Positions 16,164 through 25,319 of a DNA stretch of 64,000 bases are shown piece after piece. The stretch is from Streptomyces sp. NBC_01463. Its GTDB lineage: Bacteria > Actinomycetota > Actinomycetes > Streptomycetales > Streptomycetaceae. The notes below the pieces were generated by a model that worked only from the letters and a program-made list of their open reading frames with translations, did no database searches and was not told where the DNA came from. Where the stretch lies: positions 4,464,001 through 4,528,000 of the forward strand of contig CP109468.1 of assembly GCA_036227345.1 (NCBI GenBank), in the 5' to 3' direction. Numbering within the stretch: the stretch's first letter is position 1; every line of letters begins with the position of its first letter. The translations under genes were made by a program, and so were the position numbers.

Positions 16164-19100
16164 TCAGACCTTCGCGGCCGCCTGCCCGACCGGCGCGCCC
16201 ACGGTCTCCCGCTCGCGCTCCAGCATCCGGCTCAGCGGCCCCTCCACCGCGGCGAGCGCGGCGTACGGACCGCGCTGCACGGCGGCGCCCGCCTCCAGCA
16301 CCACCACCTCGTCGACGGCGTCCAGCCCTTCGAGCCGGTGCGTGATCAGTACCGTCGTACGTCCCCGGGTGGCCGCGAGCAGATCCGCGGTCAGGGCGTC
16401 CGCCGTCGGCAGATCGAGGTGCTCGGCCGGCTCGTCCAGGACCAGCACGGGGAAGTCCGCGAGCAGCGCGCGGGCCAGCGCGAGCCGCTGGCGCTGACCG
16501 CCGGAGAGACGGGCGCCGTGTTCGCCGACGAGCGTGTCCAGGCCGTCCGGCAGCGCCTCCGCCCAGTCGAGCAGCCGGGCCCGGCGGAGCGCCTCGCGCA
16601 GTTCGGCGTCCGTCGCGCCGGTACGGGCCAGCCGCAGGTTCTCCCGGATCGAGCTGTCGAAGATGTGGGCGTCCTGGGCACATAGGCCGACGAACCGCCG
16701 GACCGTGTCCCCGTCCAGCGCGGACGCGTCCACTCCGCCGATCCGGTACGTTCCCGTCCGCGCGTCCAGGAAGCGGAGCAGGACCTGGGCCAGTGTGGTC
16801 TTTCCGGAGCCGGACGGGCCCACCACCGCGATGCGCCGGCCCGCCTCCAGCGTGAGGTCGACCGAGTCCAGCGCGTCCGGTCCGTCCTCCGCGTAGCGGG
16901 CCGACAGCCCCCGTACCTCCAGCGGGAAGGGTGACGCGGGCGCCTCGGCCGGCTCGGCGGGCTCCCGCACCGGCACCGGGGCGTCCAGCACCTCGAACAC
17001 CCGCTCAGCGCTGCGCTTGACCCGCTGCCTGTACTGCACGGCGAGCGGCAGGCCGGTGACGGCCTCGAAGGCGGCCAGCGGTGTGAGCACGACGACGGCG
17101 AGTTCCACCCCGGCCAGCCGCCCGTCGGCCACGGCCGGGAGGGCGACGAGCGCGGCGGCGACCACGGTGAGCCCCGCGATCAGGGCGCTGAGACCGCTGC
17201 CGAGCGCGGTGGCGGTCGCCGCCCGGGAGGCGATCCGGGTCAGCACACCGTCGGCCTCCCTGGTCCGGTTCAGCCGTCCCGGCAGGGCGCCCGCGACGGT
17301 CAGTTCGGCGGTCCCGCCGAGCAGGTCGGTGATCCGGGTGGCCAGCGCTGCCCGTGCGGGTGCCAGCCTGCGCTCGGCGTGCCGTGCGCAGGCCCCGCTG
17401 ACGAGCGGCACCCCGACGCCGGCCAGCAGCAGTCCGGCGGCCAGTACGAGGCCCGCCTCCGGCAGCAGCCAGCCGGTGAAGCCGGCGGCACCGGCCCCCA
17501 CGACGACCGCGGTCCCGGCCGGCAGAAGCCAGCGCAGCCAGTAGTCCTGGAGGGCGTCCACATCGGCGACGAGTCGCGAGAGGAGGTCCCCCCGCCTGGT
17601 CCGGCGCAGCCCCGCGGGCGCGATCCGCTCCAGGCTCCGGTACACGGCGACGCGGAGTTCGGCGAGCATCCGGAGCACCGCGTCGTGCGAGACGAGGCGC
17701 TCGGCGTAGCGGAAGACCGCCCGTCCGATACCGAAGGCGCGGGTCGCCGTCACCGCCACCATCAGATAGAGCACCGGGGGCTGTTCCGAGGCGCGGGAGA
17801 TCAGCCAGCCGGAGACGGCCATGAGACCGACGGCCGAGCCCAGCGCGAGGCTTCCCAGCAGCAGGGCGAGCAGCAGCCTGCCGCGCTGCGCTCCGGCGGC
17901 CTCCCGCACCCGCGCAAGCACGTGCCGCCGGGCCCCTGCCACGGTCTCCCGCAGCACCTCCTCGGGTTCACGCAGCCTCGTCCCGGCACCGGCGCCTCCC
18001 TCGGCGCCGGTCGCAGGACGAGGCACCACGACAGACCCCTCAGCCGTCACCGTCACCGTCGCCCCCGGGCCCGCGACGGCCTCCAGGTGCCGTCCCCCAT
18101 CGGCATCCATGGCGTCCACGGCATCTCCGGCCGGTTCCAGCGTCACCACGCGGTCGGCCACCGACAGAAGCGCGGGCCGGTGCACGACCAGCAGCACGGT
18201 CCGGCCCACGGCCAGCCTCCGTACCGCCTCGACGATGCCCGCCTCCGTCTCGCCGTCCAGGCTCGCGGTCGGCTCGTCCAGGAGCAGGACCGGCCGGTCG
18301 GCGAGGAACGCCCGGGCGAGGGCGAGCCGCTGGCGCTGTCCGGCGGAGAGCCCGGCGCCGTCCTCGCCGAGGAGCGTGCGGGCGCCGTCCGGCAGCTCCG
18401 CCACGAAGTCGTACGCCCCGGCGTCGCGCAGCGCGGCCGTCACCGCGCTGTCGTCCGCCTCCGGCCGGGCCAGCCGGACGTTCTCCGCGATCGTGCCCGC
18501 GAAGAGGTGCGGACGCTGCGGCACCCAGGCGATCCGCTCGCGCCAGAGTCCGGGGGAGAGGGCGGCGAGTTCGGCCCCGCCCACCCGCACCCGTCCCTCG
18601 TCGGGTGCCACGAACCCCAGCACCACGTTCAGCAGCGTGGACTTGCCCACCCCGCTCGGGCCGACCAGCGCGACCGTCTCCCCCTCCTCCACGACCAGGG
18701 AGGCCGCGGCGAGCGAGGGCTCGGTGCGCCCCGGGTGCCGGACGGTCACGCCCTCCAGCTCCAGTCGCAGGGAGCCGGGGACCTCCTGCGTACCGCCCGT
18801 ACGCGGTTCGGTCTCCAGGACGGCGAAGATCTCCTCCGCAGCCGAGAGTCCCTCGGCGGCGGCGTGGTACTGCGCCCCCACCTGCCGGATCGGGAGGTAG
18901 GCCTCGGGCGCCAGGATCAGCACCACCAGGCCGGTGTAGAGATCGAGTTCTCCGTGGACGAGCCGCATGCCGATGGTGACGGCGACCAGGGCCACCGAGA
19001 GCGTCGCCAGCAGCTCCAGAGCGAAGGACGACAGGAAGGCGATCCGCAGGGTGCGCAGGGTCGCCTGCCGGTACTGCGAGGTGATGGTGCGGATGGACTC

Positions 19101-19769
19101 GGCCTGGGCCTTGGCCCGGCCGAAGACCTTCAGTGTCGGCAGTCCCGCGACGACGTCGAGGAAGTGCCCGGAGAGCCGGGAGAGCAGCCGCCACTGCCGG
19201 TCCATCCGCGACTGGGTGGCCCAGCCGATCAGAATCATGAAGAGCGGAATGAGCGGCAGCGTGACCACGATGATCGCCGCCGAGATCCAGTCCTCGGTGA
19301 CGACCCTGGCCAGCACCGCCACCGGCACCACCACCGCGAGTCCGAGCTGCGGCAGATAGCGCGCGAAGTAGTCGTCGAGCGCGTCGATCCCCCGTGTGGC
19401 GAGCGCCACCAGAGACCCCGTGCGCTGCCCGCTCAGCCAGTCCGGGCCGAGCTCGGCCGCCCGGGCGAGCAGGCGGCCGCGCAGCTCGGACTTGACGGCC
19501 GCACCGGCCCGGTAGGCAGCTAGCTCGGTGAGCCAGGAGACCAGGGCCCGGCCGAGTGCGACCGCGGCGAGCAGCAGGAGCGGGGTGCGCAGTCCCGCGC
19601 CCGTGAGTCCGTCCTCGAAGCCGCCCACCACCACTTCGGCGACGAGCATGGCCTGGGCGATGACCAGCGCCGCCCCGGCCAGGCCCAGTACCACCAAGGC
19701 CACCAGGAACAGGCGGGTGGCACGGGCGTGGCGGAGCAGACGCGGATCGATCGGTTTCACGTGAAACAC
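16164..19769 (-). CDS. cydCD: Fused CydDC cysteine/glutathione-type ABC exporter for cytochrome bd assembly
   Basis: A 1201-aa fusion of two type I exporter half-molecules, each with a six-helix membrane domain and an ATPase. Walker A motifs are GPSGVGKST near residue 368 and GPSGSGKTT near 983, each followed by its signature (LSAGQRQR, LSGGQRQR) and Walker B. In E. coli separate CydD and CydC export thiols or heme-related reductant needed for bd oxidase; actinobacteria often carry the fusion. It is third in the cydAB operon, 37 bp after cydB. The predicted first codons GTG TTT CAC GTG AAA are part of a parS site (19754-19767); GTG 19760 is the alternative start. Confidence 0.93.
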   Translation of the reverse strand: MFHVKPIDPRLLRHARATRLFLVALVVLGLAGAALVIAQAMLVAEVVVGGFEDGLTGAGLRTPLLLLAAVALGRALVSWLTELAAYRAGAAVKSELRGRLLARAAELGPDWLSGQRTGSLVALATRGIDALDDYFARYLPQLGLAVVVPVAVLARVVTEDWISAAIIVVTLPLIPLFMILIGWATQSRMDRQWRLLSRLSGHFLDVVAGLPTLKVFGRAKAQAESIRTITSQYRQATLRTLRIAFLSSFALELLATLSVALVAVTIGMRLVHGELDLYTGLVVLILAPEAYLPIRQVGAQYHAAAEGLSAAEEIFAVLETEPRTGGTQEVPGSLRLELEGVTVRHPGRTEPSLAAASLVVEEGETVALVGPSGVGKSTLLNVVLGFVAPDEGRVRVGGAELAALSPGLWRERIAWVPQRPHLFAGTIAENVRLARPEADDSAVTAALRDAGAYDFVAELPDGARTLLGEDGAGLSAGQRQRLALARAFLADRPVLLLDEPTASLDGETEAGIVEAVRRLAVGRTVLLVVHRPALLSVADRVVTLEPAGDAVDAMDADGGRHLEAVAGPGATVTVTAEGSVVVPRPATGAEGGAGAGTRLREPEEVLRETVAGARRHVLARVREAAGAQRGRLLLALLLGSLALGSAVGLMAVSGWLISRASEQPPVLYLMVAVTATRAFGIGRAVFRYAERLVSHDAVLRMLAELRVAVYRSLERIAPAGLRRTRRGDLLSRLVADVDALQDYWLRWLLPAGTAVVVGAGAAGFTGWLLPEAGLVLAAGLLLAGVGVPLVSGACARHAERRLAPARAALATRITDLLGGTAELTVAGALPGRLNRTREADGVLTRIASRAATATALGSGLSALIAGLTVVAAALVALPAVADGRLAGVELAVVVLTPLAAFEAVTGLPLAVQYRQRVKRSAERVFEVLDAPVPVREPAEPAEAPASPFPLEVRGLSARYAEDGPDALDSVDLTLEAGRRIAVVGPSGSGKTTLAQVLLRFLDARTGTYRIGGVDASALDGDTVRRFVGLCAQDAHIFDSSIRENLRLARTGATDAELREALRRARLLDWAEALPDGLDTLVGEHGARLSGGQRQRLALARALLADFPVLVLDEPAEHLDLPTADALTADLLAATRGRTTVLITHRLEGLDAVDEVVVLEAGAAVQRGPYAALAAVEGPLSRMLERERETVGAPVGQAAAKV
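19754..19767. promoter_or_regulatory. parS: parS centromere site overlapping the cydCD start
   Basis: GTTTCACGTGAAAC, a perfect 14-bp palindrome identical to the ParB-binding parS site of Streptomyces. It lies within the cyd operon and contains the first in-frame codons of cydCD (FHVK). Confidence 0.92.
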
Positions 19770-19806
19770 CCCACGGGGCTCGGCTCGGTCAAGGCACTCA
19801 CTGCGT

Positions 19807-20808
19807 TCAGTGCGCGTCGGCGATGTGCTGCGTACCGATGCGCTTCCGGAACACCCAGTACGTCCAGCCCTGGTAGAGCAGCACGACGGGAGTGGCGATC
19901 CCCGCACACCAGGTCATGATCTTCAGCGTGTACGGGCTGGACGAGGCGTTGGTGACCGTGAGGCTCCAGTCGTCGTTCAGCGAGGACGGCATGACGTTCG
20001 GGAAGAGCGTCAGGAACAACATGGCGACCGCGGCCGCGATGGTCACCCCGGAGAAGGCGAAGGACCAGCCCTCGCGCCCCGCCGCGATGGTGCCGATCGC
20101 GGCGACCAGGGCCACCACGGCGATGATCATCGCGATCAGGCTCCAGCCGTCCCCGTTGTCGATCTGGGTCCAGATCAGGAACCCCAGCGCGAGGACCGCG
20201 GTGACCGCGCCCAGCTTCAGCGCCAGCCTGCGCGCCCGGGCCCGGATGTCCCCGACCGTCTTGAGGCCGGCGAACACCGCACCGTGGAAGGTGAAGAGGG
20301 TGAGCGTGACCAGTCCGCCGAGGATCGCGTACGGGTTGAGCAGGTCCCAGAAGTTGCCCACGTACTCCATGTCCGCGTCGATCTTCACACCGCGGACGAT
20401 GTTGCCGAAGGCCACGCCCCAGAGCAGGGCCGGGATCAGCGAGGTCCAGAAGATCGCGTTCTCCCAGTTGGTCTGCCACTTCGCCTCGGGCCGCTTCGCC
20501 CGGTACTCGAAGGCGACACCCCTCACGATCAGGCAGAGCAGGATGATCAGCAGCGGCAGGTAGAACCCGGAGAACAGCGTGGCGTACCACTCGGGGAACG
20601 CGGCGAACGTCGCTCCGCCGGCGCTGAGCAGCCAGACCTCGTTTCCGTCCCAGACGGGCCCGATCGTGTTGATCAGGACCCGCCGTTCCTTGCGGTCCCG
20701 CGCCAGCAGCTTGGTGAGGACACCGATCCCGAAGTCGAATCCCTCCAGGAAGAAGTAGCCGGTCCAGAGAACGGCGATGAGCACGAACCAGACGTCGTGG
20801 AGTTCCAT
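19807..20808 (-). CDS. cydB: Cytochrome bd ubiquinol/menaquinol oxidase subunit II
   Basis: A 333-aa integral membrane subunit of the high-affinity terminal oxidase, which reduces O2 with menaquinol as donor in actinobacteria. The N-terminus (LHDVWFVLIAVLWTGYFFLEGFDFG, read in short pieces) is the family signature. About eight or nine membrane helices follow, with the conserved GPVWDGNEVWL loop near residue 55. ATG 20808 has GGGAG upstream. It lies 19 bp after cydA and 37 bp before cydCD, so the three form one operon under the Rex operator. Confidence 0.96.
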   Translation of the reverse strand: MELHDVWFVLIAVLWTGYFFLEGFDFGIGVLTKLLARDRKERRVLINTIGPVWDGNEVWLLSAGGATFAAFPEWYATLFSGFYLPLLIILLCLIVRGVAFEYRAKRPEAKWQTNWENAIFWTSLIPALLWGVAFGNIVRGVKIDADMEYVGNFWDLLNPYAILGGLVTLTLFTFHGAVFAGLKTVGDIRARARRLALKLGAVTAVLALGFLIWTQIDNGDGWSLIAMIIAVVALVAAIGTIAAGREGWSFAFSGVTIAAAVAMLFLTLFPNVMPSSLNDDWSLTVTNASSSPYTLKIMTWCAGIATPVVLLYQGWTYWVFRKRIGTQHIADAH

Positions 20809-20827
20809 CTCTCGGCTCCCTGTGTTC

Positions 20828-22336
20828 TCAGTAGGAGAAGGCCATGGGCCGGTCGGCGTCGTCGTGGTCGCCGCCGATCCTGGTGGGCGGGTTGAGGTCG
20901 GCGTCGGTCAGCTCCGGCGGTCCGGCCTTGATGTACTTCACGAGCAGCTTGACCTCGATCACGGCGAGCGCCGCGTACAGCAGCGTGAACAGGATCATCG
21001 AGGTGAGCACCTCGCCCTGCGAGACGCCGGGGGAGACCGCGTTACGGGTCTGCAGGACCCCGTAGACGACCCACGGCTGTCGGCCCATCTCGGTGAAGAT
21101 CCAGCCCCAGGAGTTGGCGATCAGCGGGAAGAGCAGGGTCCACAGCGCGACGATCCAGTAGCACTTGGTCAGCTTCGGGCTGAGCGCCTTGTTCTTGAAC
21201 AGGACCAGGTGGGGCACCTCGTCCTCACCGGTGCGCATCCCCGGCGGCAGCATGAACTTCTTCCGGGTCAGCCACAGCCCGAGGATGCCGAGACCGAACG
21301 ACGCCATGCCGAAGCCGATCATCCACCGGAAGCTCCAGAAAGCGACGGGGATGTTGGGCCGGTAGTCGCCGGGACCGAAGCGCTCCTGCTCGGCCTTGTT
21401 GATGTCGTTGATGCCGGGGACGTACGAGTTGAAGTCGTCGTCGGCGAGGAAGGACAGTATCCCGGGGATCGAGATCTCGACGGAGTTGTGGCCCTTGCTC
21501 ACATCGCCGTAGGCGAAGATCGAGAAGGGTGCGGAGTTCTGTCCGTCCCACAGGGCCTCGGCCGCGGCCATCTTCATCGGCTGCTGCTTGAACATCACCT
21601 TGCCGAGCTGGTCACCGCTGACGGCGGTGAGCAGACCGGCGATCACCACGGTGATCAGCCCCAGCCGCAGCGAGGTCCGCATCACCGGGATGTGCTTCTT
21701 GCGTGCCAGGTGGAACGCGGCGATGCCCACCATGAACGCGCCGCCGACCAGGAAGGCCGCCGTGATGGTGTGGAAGAACTGGGTGAGCGCGGTGTTCTGC
21801 GTGAGCACGTGCCAGAAGTCGGTGAGCTCGGCGCGTCCGCGTTCCTTGTTGATGCGGTAGCCGACCGGGTGCTGCATCCAGGAGTTGGCCGCCAGGATGA
21901 AGTACGCGGAGAGGATGGTGCCGATCGAGACCATCCAGATGCAGGCGAGGTGGATCTTCTTCGGCAGCTTGTCCCAGCCGAAGATCCACAGCCCGATGAA
22001 CGTCGACTCGAAGAAGAACGCGATCAGCGCCTCGAACGCGAGCGGGGCACCGAAGATGTCACCGACGAACCGCGAGTAGTCGGACCAGTTCATCCCGAAC
22101 TGGAACTCCTGGACGATGCCGGTGACGACGCCCATGGCGATGTTGATCAGGAAGAGCTTTCCCCAGAACTTGGTGGCCCTGAGGTACTTCTCCTTGTTGG
22201 TCCGCACCCAGGCGGTCTGCAGGCCGGCGGTGAGCGCGGCGAGAGAGATCGTCAGGGGAACGAAGAGGAAGTGGTAGACGGTGGTCGTTCCGAACTGCCA
22301 TCGCGCCAGGGTCTCCGGCGCCAGAGCTAGCTCCAC
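20828..22336 (-). CDS. cydA: Cytochrome bd oxidase subunit I
   Basis: A 502-aa heme-bearing subunit of cytochrome bd. The N-terminal ETLARWQFGTTTVYHF carries the first conserved histidine (about H22). GRQPWVVYG near residue 420 and the WKL-equivalent region are present. The Q-loop is of the short actinobacterial type. GTG 22336 is preceded by AAGGAGAAG. It is the first gene of the cydA-cydB-cydCD operon; an exact Rex operator lies 85-100 bp upstream, so expression should rise when NADH/NAD+ increases under low oxygen. Confidence 0.97.
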   Translation of the reverse strand: MELALAPETLARWQFGTTTVYHFLFVPLTISLAALTAGLQTAWVRTNKEKYLRATKFWGKLFLINIAMGVVTGIVQEFQFGMNWSDYSRFVGDIFGAPLAFEALIAFFFESTFIGLWIFGWDKLPKKIHLACIWMVSIGTILSAYFILAANSWMQHPVGYRINKERGRAELTDFWHVLTQNTALTQFFHTITAAFLVGGAFMVGIAAFHLARKKHIPVMRTSLRLGLITVVIAGLLTAVSGDQLGKVMFKQQPMKMAAAEALWDGQNSAPFSIFAYGDVSKGHNSVEISIPGILSFLADDDFNSYVPGINDINKAEQERFGPGDYRPNIPVAFWSFRWMIGFGMASFGLGILGLWLTRKKFMLPPGMRTGEDEVPHLVLFKNKALSPKLTKCYWIVALWTLLFPLIANSWGWIFTEMGRQPWVVYGVLQTRNAVSPGVSQGEVLTSMILFTLLYAALAVIEVKLLVKYIKAGPPELTDADLNPPTRIGGDHDDADRPMAFSY

Positions 22337-22420
22337 GTCGTCTTCTCCTTACGTCGCCGTAGTTTCACCGGCAGTTTGTCCTTTAAATCCGACGGATCAC
22401 GGGATGAAGCAGGACACGCT

Positions 22421-22436
22421 TGTGAACGCGTTCACA
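22421..22436. promoter_or_regulatory. Rex operator (ROP) upstream of cydA
   Basis: TGTGAACGCGTTCACA is a perfect 16-bp palindrome matching the Rex consensus TGTGAA-N4-TTCACA. Rex of Streptomyces represses cydABCD and releases DNA when NADH binds. It lies 85 bp upstream of the cydA start codon. Confidence 0.93.
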
Positions 22437-22528
22437 TTCACAAGCAATTATGGCGCACACATTTTCGGGATCTACGGCGGGGTACCCCTCCCGCACCGGG
22501 CAGGCCCCTCCCCGGCCGGGCACGCGAA

Positions 22529-22564
22529 CGGGCCCCGCACCTCGCGAACGAGATACGGGGCCCG
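22529..22564 (-). terminator. Two-part hairpin after the hisC-type gene
   Basis: CGGGCCCCG (22529-22537) pairs with CGGGGCCCG (22556-22564). An inner CTCG/CGAG stem closes a CGAA tetraloop. It lies 19 bp past the stop of the aminotransferase gene and separates it from the cyd promoter. Confidence 0.75.
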
Positions 22565-22582
22565 GCAGACGGATTTCCGGGG

Positions 22583-23662
22583 CTACAGCTCCCGGCGGTA
22601 CGACTCCGCCACCTTCAGGAACAGGTCGTTCGCCTCGTCCTCACCGATCGTGACCCGGACCCCCTCGCCCGCGAACGGCCTCACCACCACGCCGGCCTTC
22701 TCGCAGACCGAGGCGAAGTCGACGGTCCGGTCCCCCAGCCGCAGCCAGACGAAGTTCGCCTGGGACTCCGGCACCGTCCAGCCCTGCCGCACCAGCGTCT
22801 CGTGCACCCGCTGCCGCTCACACACCAAGGAGCCCACCCGGCCCAGGAGTTCGTCCTCGGCACGCAGGGAGGCCACCGCCGCGTCCTGGGCGAGCTGGCT
22901 GACCCCGAAGGGCACCGCCGTCTTGCGCAGCGCGGCCGCCACCGGCTCGTGCGCCACGGCGAAGCCGACCCGCAGCCCCGCCAGGCCGTAGGCCTTGGAG
23001 AACGTCCGCAGCACCGCGACATTGGGCCGGTCCCGGTAGATCTCAAGGCCGTCGGGGACCTCGACGTCCCGGATGAACTCCTTGTACGCCTCGTCGAGCA
23101 CCACGAGCACATCGCCCGGCACCCGGTCGAGGAATCGTTCCAGCTCGGCCCGGCGCACCACGGTGCCGGTGGGGTTGTTGGGATTGCAGACGAAGATCAT
23201 CCGGGTCCGGTCGGTGATCGCGTCCGCCATCGCGTCCAGGTCGTGCACCTCACCGTCGGTGAGCGGCACCTTCACCGAGGTCGCGCCACTGACCTGCGTG
23301 ATGATCGGGTACGCCTCGAAGGAGCGCCAGGCGTAGATGACCTCGTCGCCCGGGCCCGATGTGGCCTGCAGCAGCTGCTGGGCCACGCCCACCGAACCGG
23401 TGCCGGTGGCCAGGTGCGACAGCGGCACGCCGAAACGGTCCGCCAGTTCGTTCATCAGACCGGTGCACGCCATGTCCGGGTACCGGTTGAAGTGCGCGGC
23501 CGCGGCCAGCGCGGACTCCATCACCCCCGGCAGCGGCGGATACGGATTCTCGTTGGAGGACAGCTTGAACGCGAGCGGTCCGTCCGCCGCAGCCGGCTTG
23601 CCCGGCACATAGGCGGGAACGCCATCCAGTTCGGCGCGCAGCTTCGGGCTCGTCTCGCTCAC
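22583..23662 (-). CDS. Histidinol-phosphate/aromatic aminotransferase (HisC-like)
   Basis: A 359-aa fold type I PLP aminotransferase of subgroup I-beta (HisC/Pat). Recognisable elements are [23 protein letters not shown], the PLP lysine in [15 protein letters not shown] (about K225) and the C-terminal RPF-containing segment ([16 protein letters not shown]). It could convert imidazole-acetol phosphate in histidine synthesis or transaminate aromatic 2-oxo acids. Because it is isolated, away from any his operon, the aromatic or second-copy role is favoured. GTG 23662 is selected because GAGGAGG lies 7 nt before it. A perfect 11-bp inverted repeat (23828-23857) lies in the divergent space upstream. 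Confidence 0.88.
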   Translation of the reverse strand: MSETSPKLRAELDGVPAYVPGKPAAADGPLAFKLSSNENPYPPLPGVMESALAAAAHFNRYPDMACTGLMNELADRFGVPLSHLATGTGSVGVAQQLLQATSGPGDEVIYAWRSFEAYPIITQVSGATSVKVPLTDGEVHDLDAMADAITDRTRMIFVCNPNNPTGTVVRRAELERFLDRVPGDVLVVLDEAYKEFIRDVEVPDGLEIYRDRPNVAVLRTFSKAYGLAGLRVGFAVAHEPVAAALRKTAVPFGVSQLAQDAAVASLRAEDELLGRVGSLVCERQRVHETLVRQGWTVPESQANFVWLRLGDRTVDFASVCEKAGVVVRPFAGEGVRVTIGEDEANDLFLKVAESYRREL

Positions 23663-24033
23663 CGCAGGTCCTCCTCGACCGTCCGTACACATCAATACTG
23701 CTCACCTTATGAGGATTGGGCGCCGGTGCGAATGGGTGGACCGTGGATTCGTCCGGTGGACCCCGGAATGAGGGGGAGCGCTCCCCGCCATGGCGCGCGC
23801 CGGTGGCTCACTCCGTGGCGCGCGTCCCTCGAAGAGGTGAGTTGAGACCTCTTCGAGACATCGACCTATCGGCAGGCCGCTCCGGCCCGACAGGTGAGAC
23901 ACAACGGCTATGACCCTTAACACCCTTTGTTAGCAAGGCGATTGAGGCTCGATGATCATGCAGAAACGTGCCTGTCAACGAGTGAATATGCGACCGGACC
24001 AGGTACCCGCCCGAGCCCTACTATCGGCTCGCC
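23663..24033. other. Divergent intergenic region between aminotransferase and LacI gene
   Basis: About 370 bp, lower in GC near 23900-23990. It contains the 11-bp inverted repeat at 23828-23857 and presumably both promoters. No gene is supported. Confidence 0.6.
23828..23857. promoter_or_regulatory. Perfect 11-bp inverted repeat with 8-bp spacer
   Basis: CTCGAAGAGGT at 23828-23838 and ACCTCTTCGAG at 23847-23857. It lies midway between the divergent hisC-like and lacI-type genes. It could be an operator; as RNA it would form a hairpin. Confidence 0.5.
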
Positions 24034-25146
24034 ATGACAGCAGCAGGGAAGCACCAGGTGAGCCGGACGGAGACCCCCCGGCGCGGGGGCCGACAGGGAC
24101 GAGCAGGAATCCGGGATGTGGCCGCCGCCGCCGGGGTCTCCATCACGACCGTCTCCGACGCGCTCAACGGCAAGGGCAGGCTCCCGGACGCCACCCGCCG
24201 CCATGTCCGCGAGGTCGCCGAGCGCCTGGGCTATCGCCCTTCCGCCGCGGCCCGAACGCTCCGTACCGGCAAGTCCGGCCTGATCGGCCTGACCGTGACG
24301 ACCTACGGGGATGAACCTTTCACCTTCACCGAATTCGCGTACTTCGCCGAGATGGCCAGAGCCGCCACCTCCGCCGCGCTGGCCCGCGGCTACGCCCTCG
24401 TCATCCTCCCCGCCACCTCACGCCACGACGTCTGGTCGAACGTCGCACTCGACGGCACCGTCGTGATCGACCCCTCCGACCAGGACCCGGTCGTCACCGA
24501 ACTCGTACGCCAGGGCCTGCCCGTCGTGTCCGACGGCCGGCCGGCCGGAACCCTCCCGGTCACCGCATGGGTGGACAACGACCACCGGGCCGCCGTCCTG
24601 GACCTCCTCGACCATCTGGCCGCCGCCGGGGCCCGCCGCATCGGGCTGCTCACCGGCACCACCACCGACACGTACACCCGGCTCTCCACGACCGCGTACC
24701 TCCACTGGTGCGAGCGCGTGGGCCAGGACCCGGTCTACGAGTCCTACCCCGCCCACGACCCGTGTGCGGGCGCGGTGGCCGCCGACCGCCTGCTGGCCCG
24801 TCCGGACCGCCCGGACGCCGTCTACGGGCTCTTCGACCCCAACGGCACCGATCTGCTGGCGGCCGCCCGCCGGTACGGTCTGCGCGTCCCGGAGGACCTG
24901 CTGCTGGTCTGCTGCAGCGAGTCGACCGTGTACGCGACGACCGAGCCGCCCATCACGACGCTCTCGCTGAAGCCCCGCCGCATCGGCACGGCGGTCGTCC
25001 AGCTCCTCATCGACGCCATCGAAGGCGTCGACCAGGACGGTCCGGTGGAGCAGGTGATACCGACGGAACTCATCGTCCGGACCTCCTCGCAACGCCGCCC
25101 ACCCCGCACCACGGTGAGCCCGCCGCGTTCGCCGGCAGGGGATTGA
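24034..25146 (+). CDS. LacI family transcriptional regulator
   Basis: A 370-aa regulator. The N-terminal LacI helix-turn-helix reads IRDVAAAAGVSITTVSDALNG (about residues 27-47), followed by the hinge RPSAAARTLRTGKSG. Residues 85-350 are a periplasmic-binding-protein-like effector domain. The N-terminus carries a 25-residue basic extension before the DNA-binding domain, and the C-terminus a proline-rich tail. The ligand is unknown: no sugar transport or catabolic genes adjoin, which is unusual for the family. ATG 24034 has no clear Shine-Dalgarno sequence. Confidence 0.92.
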   Translation: MTAAGKHQVSRTETPRRGGRQGRAGIRDVAAAAGVSITTVSDALNGKGRLPDATRRHVREVAERLGYRPSAAARTLRTGKSGLIGLTVTTYGDEPFTFTEFAYFAEMARAATSAALARGYALVILPATSRHDVWSNVALDGTVVIDPSDQDPVVTELVRQGLPVVSDGRPAGTLPVTAWVDNDHRAAVLDLLDHLAAAGARRIGLLTGTTTDTYTRLSTTAYLHWCERVGQDPVYESYPAHDPCAGAVAADRLLARPDRPDAVYGLFDPNGTDLLAAARRYGLRVPEDLLLVCCSESTVYATTEPPITTLSLKPRRIGTAVVQLLIDAIEGVDQDGPVEQVIPTELIVRTSSQRRPPRTTVSPPRSPAGD

Positions 25147-25319
25147 TCAGCCCAATTGGGACCAATCGACCGACGAACCTGGTGTGCGGACGGATTCACC
25201 ACCCCTGGTGCGTCACAGAGCACGATCCTCATTCCTATGATGGGCGCACGACACCGCGGACCACCCCGACCAGCAGGGCCCGTCAGGTGTACGGCGGCGC
25301 GACGGTGGTGGAGGGGTCG

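Noticed and set aside
24567..25319. In-frame extension upstream of the metallophosphoesterase
   Set aside because: It overlaps the LacI gene in another frame; ATG 25320 with a good ribosome-binding site is the real start.
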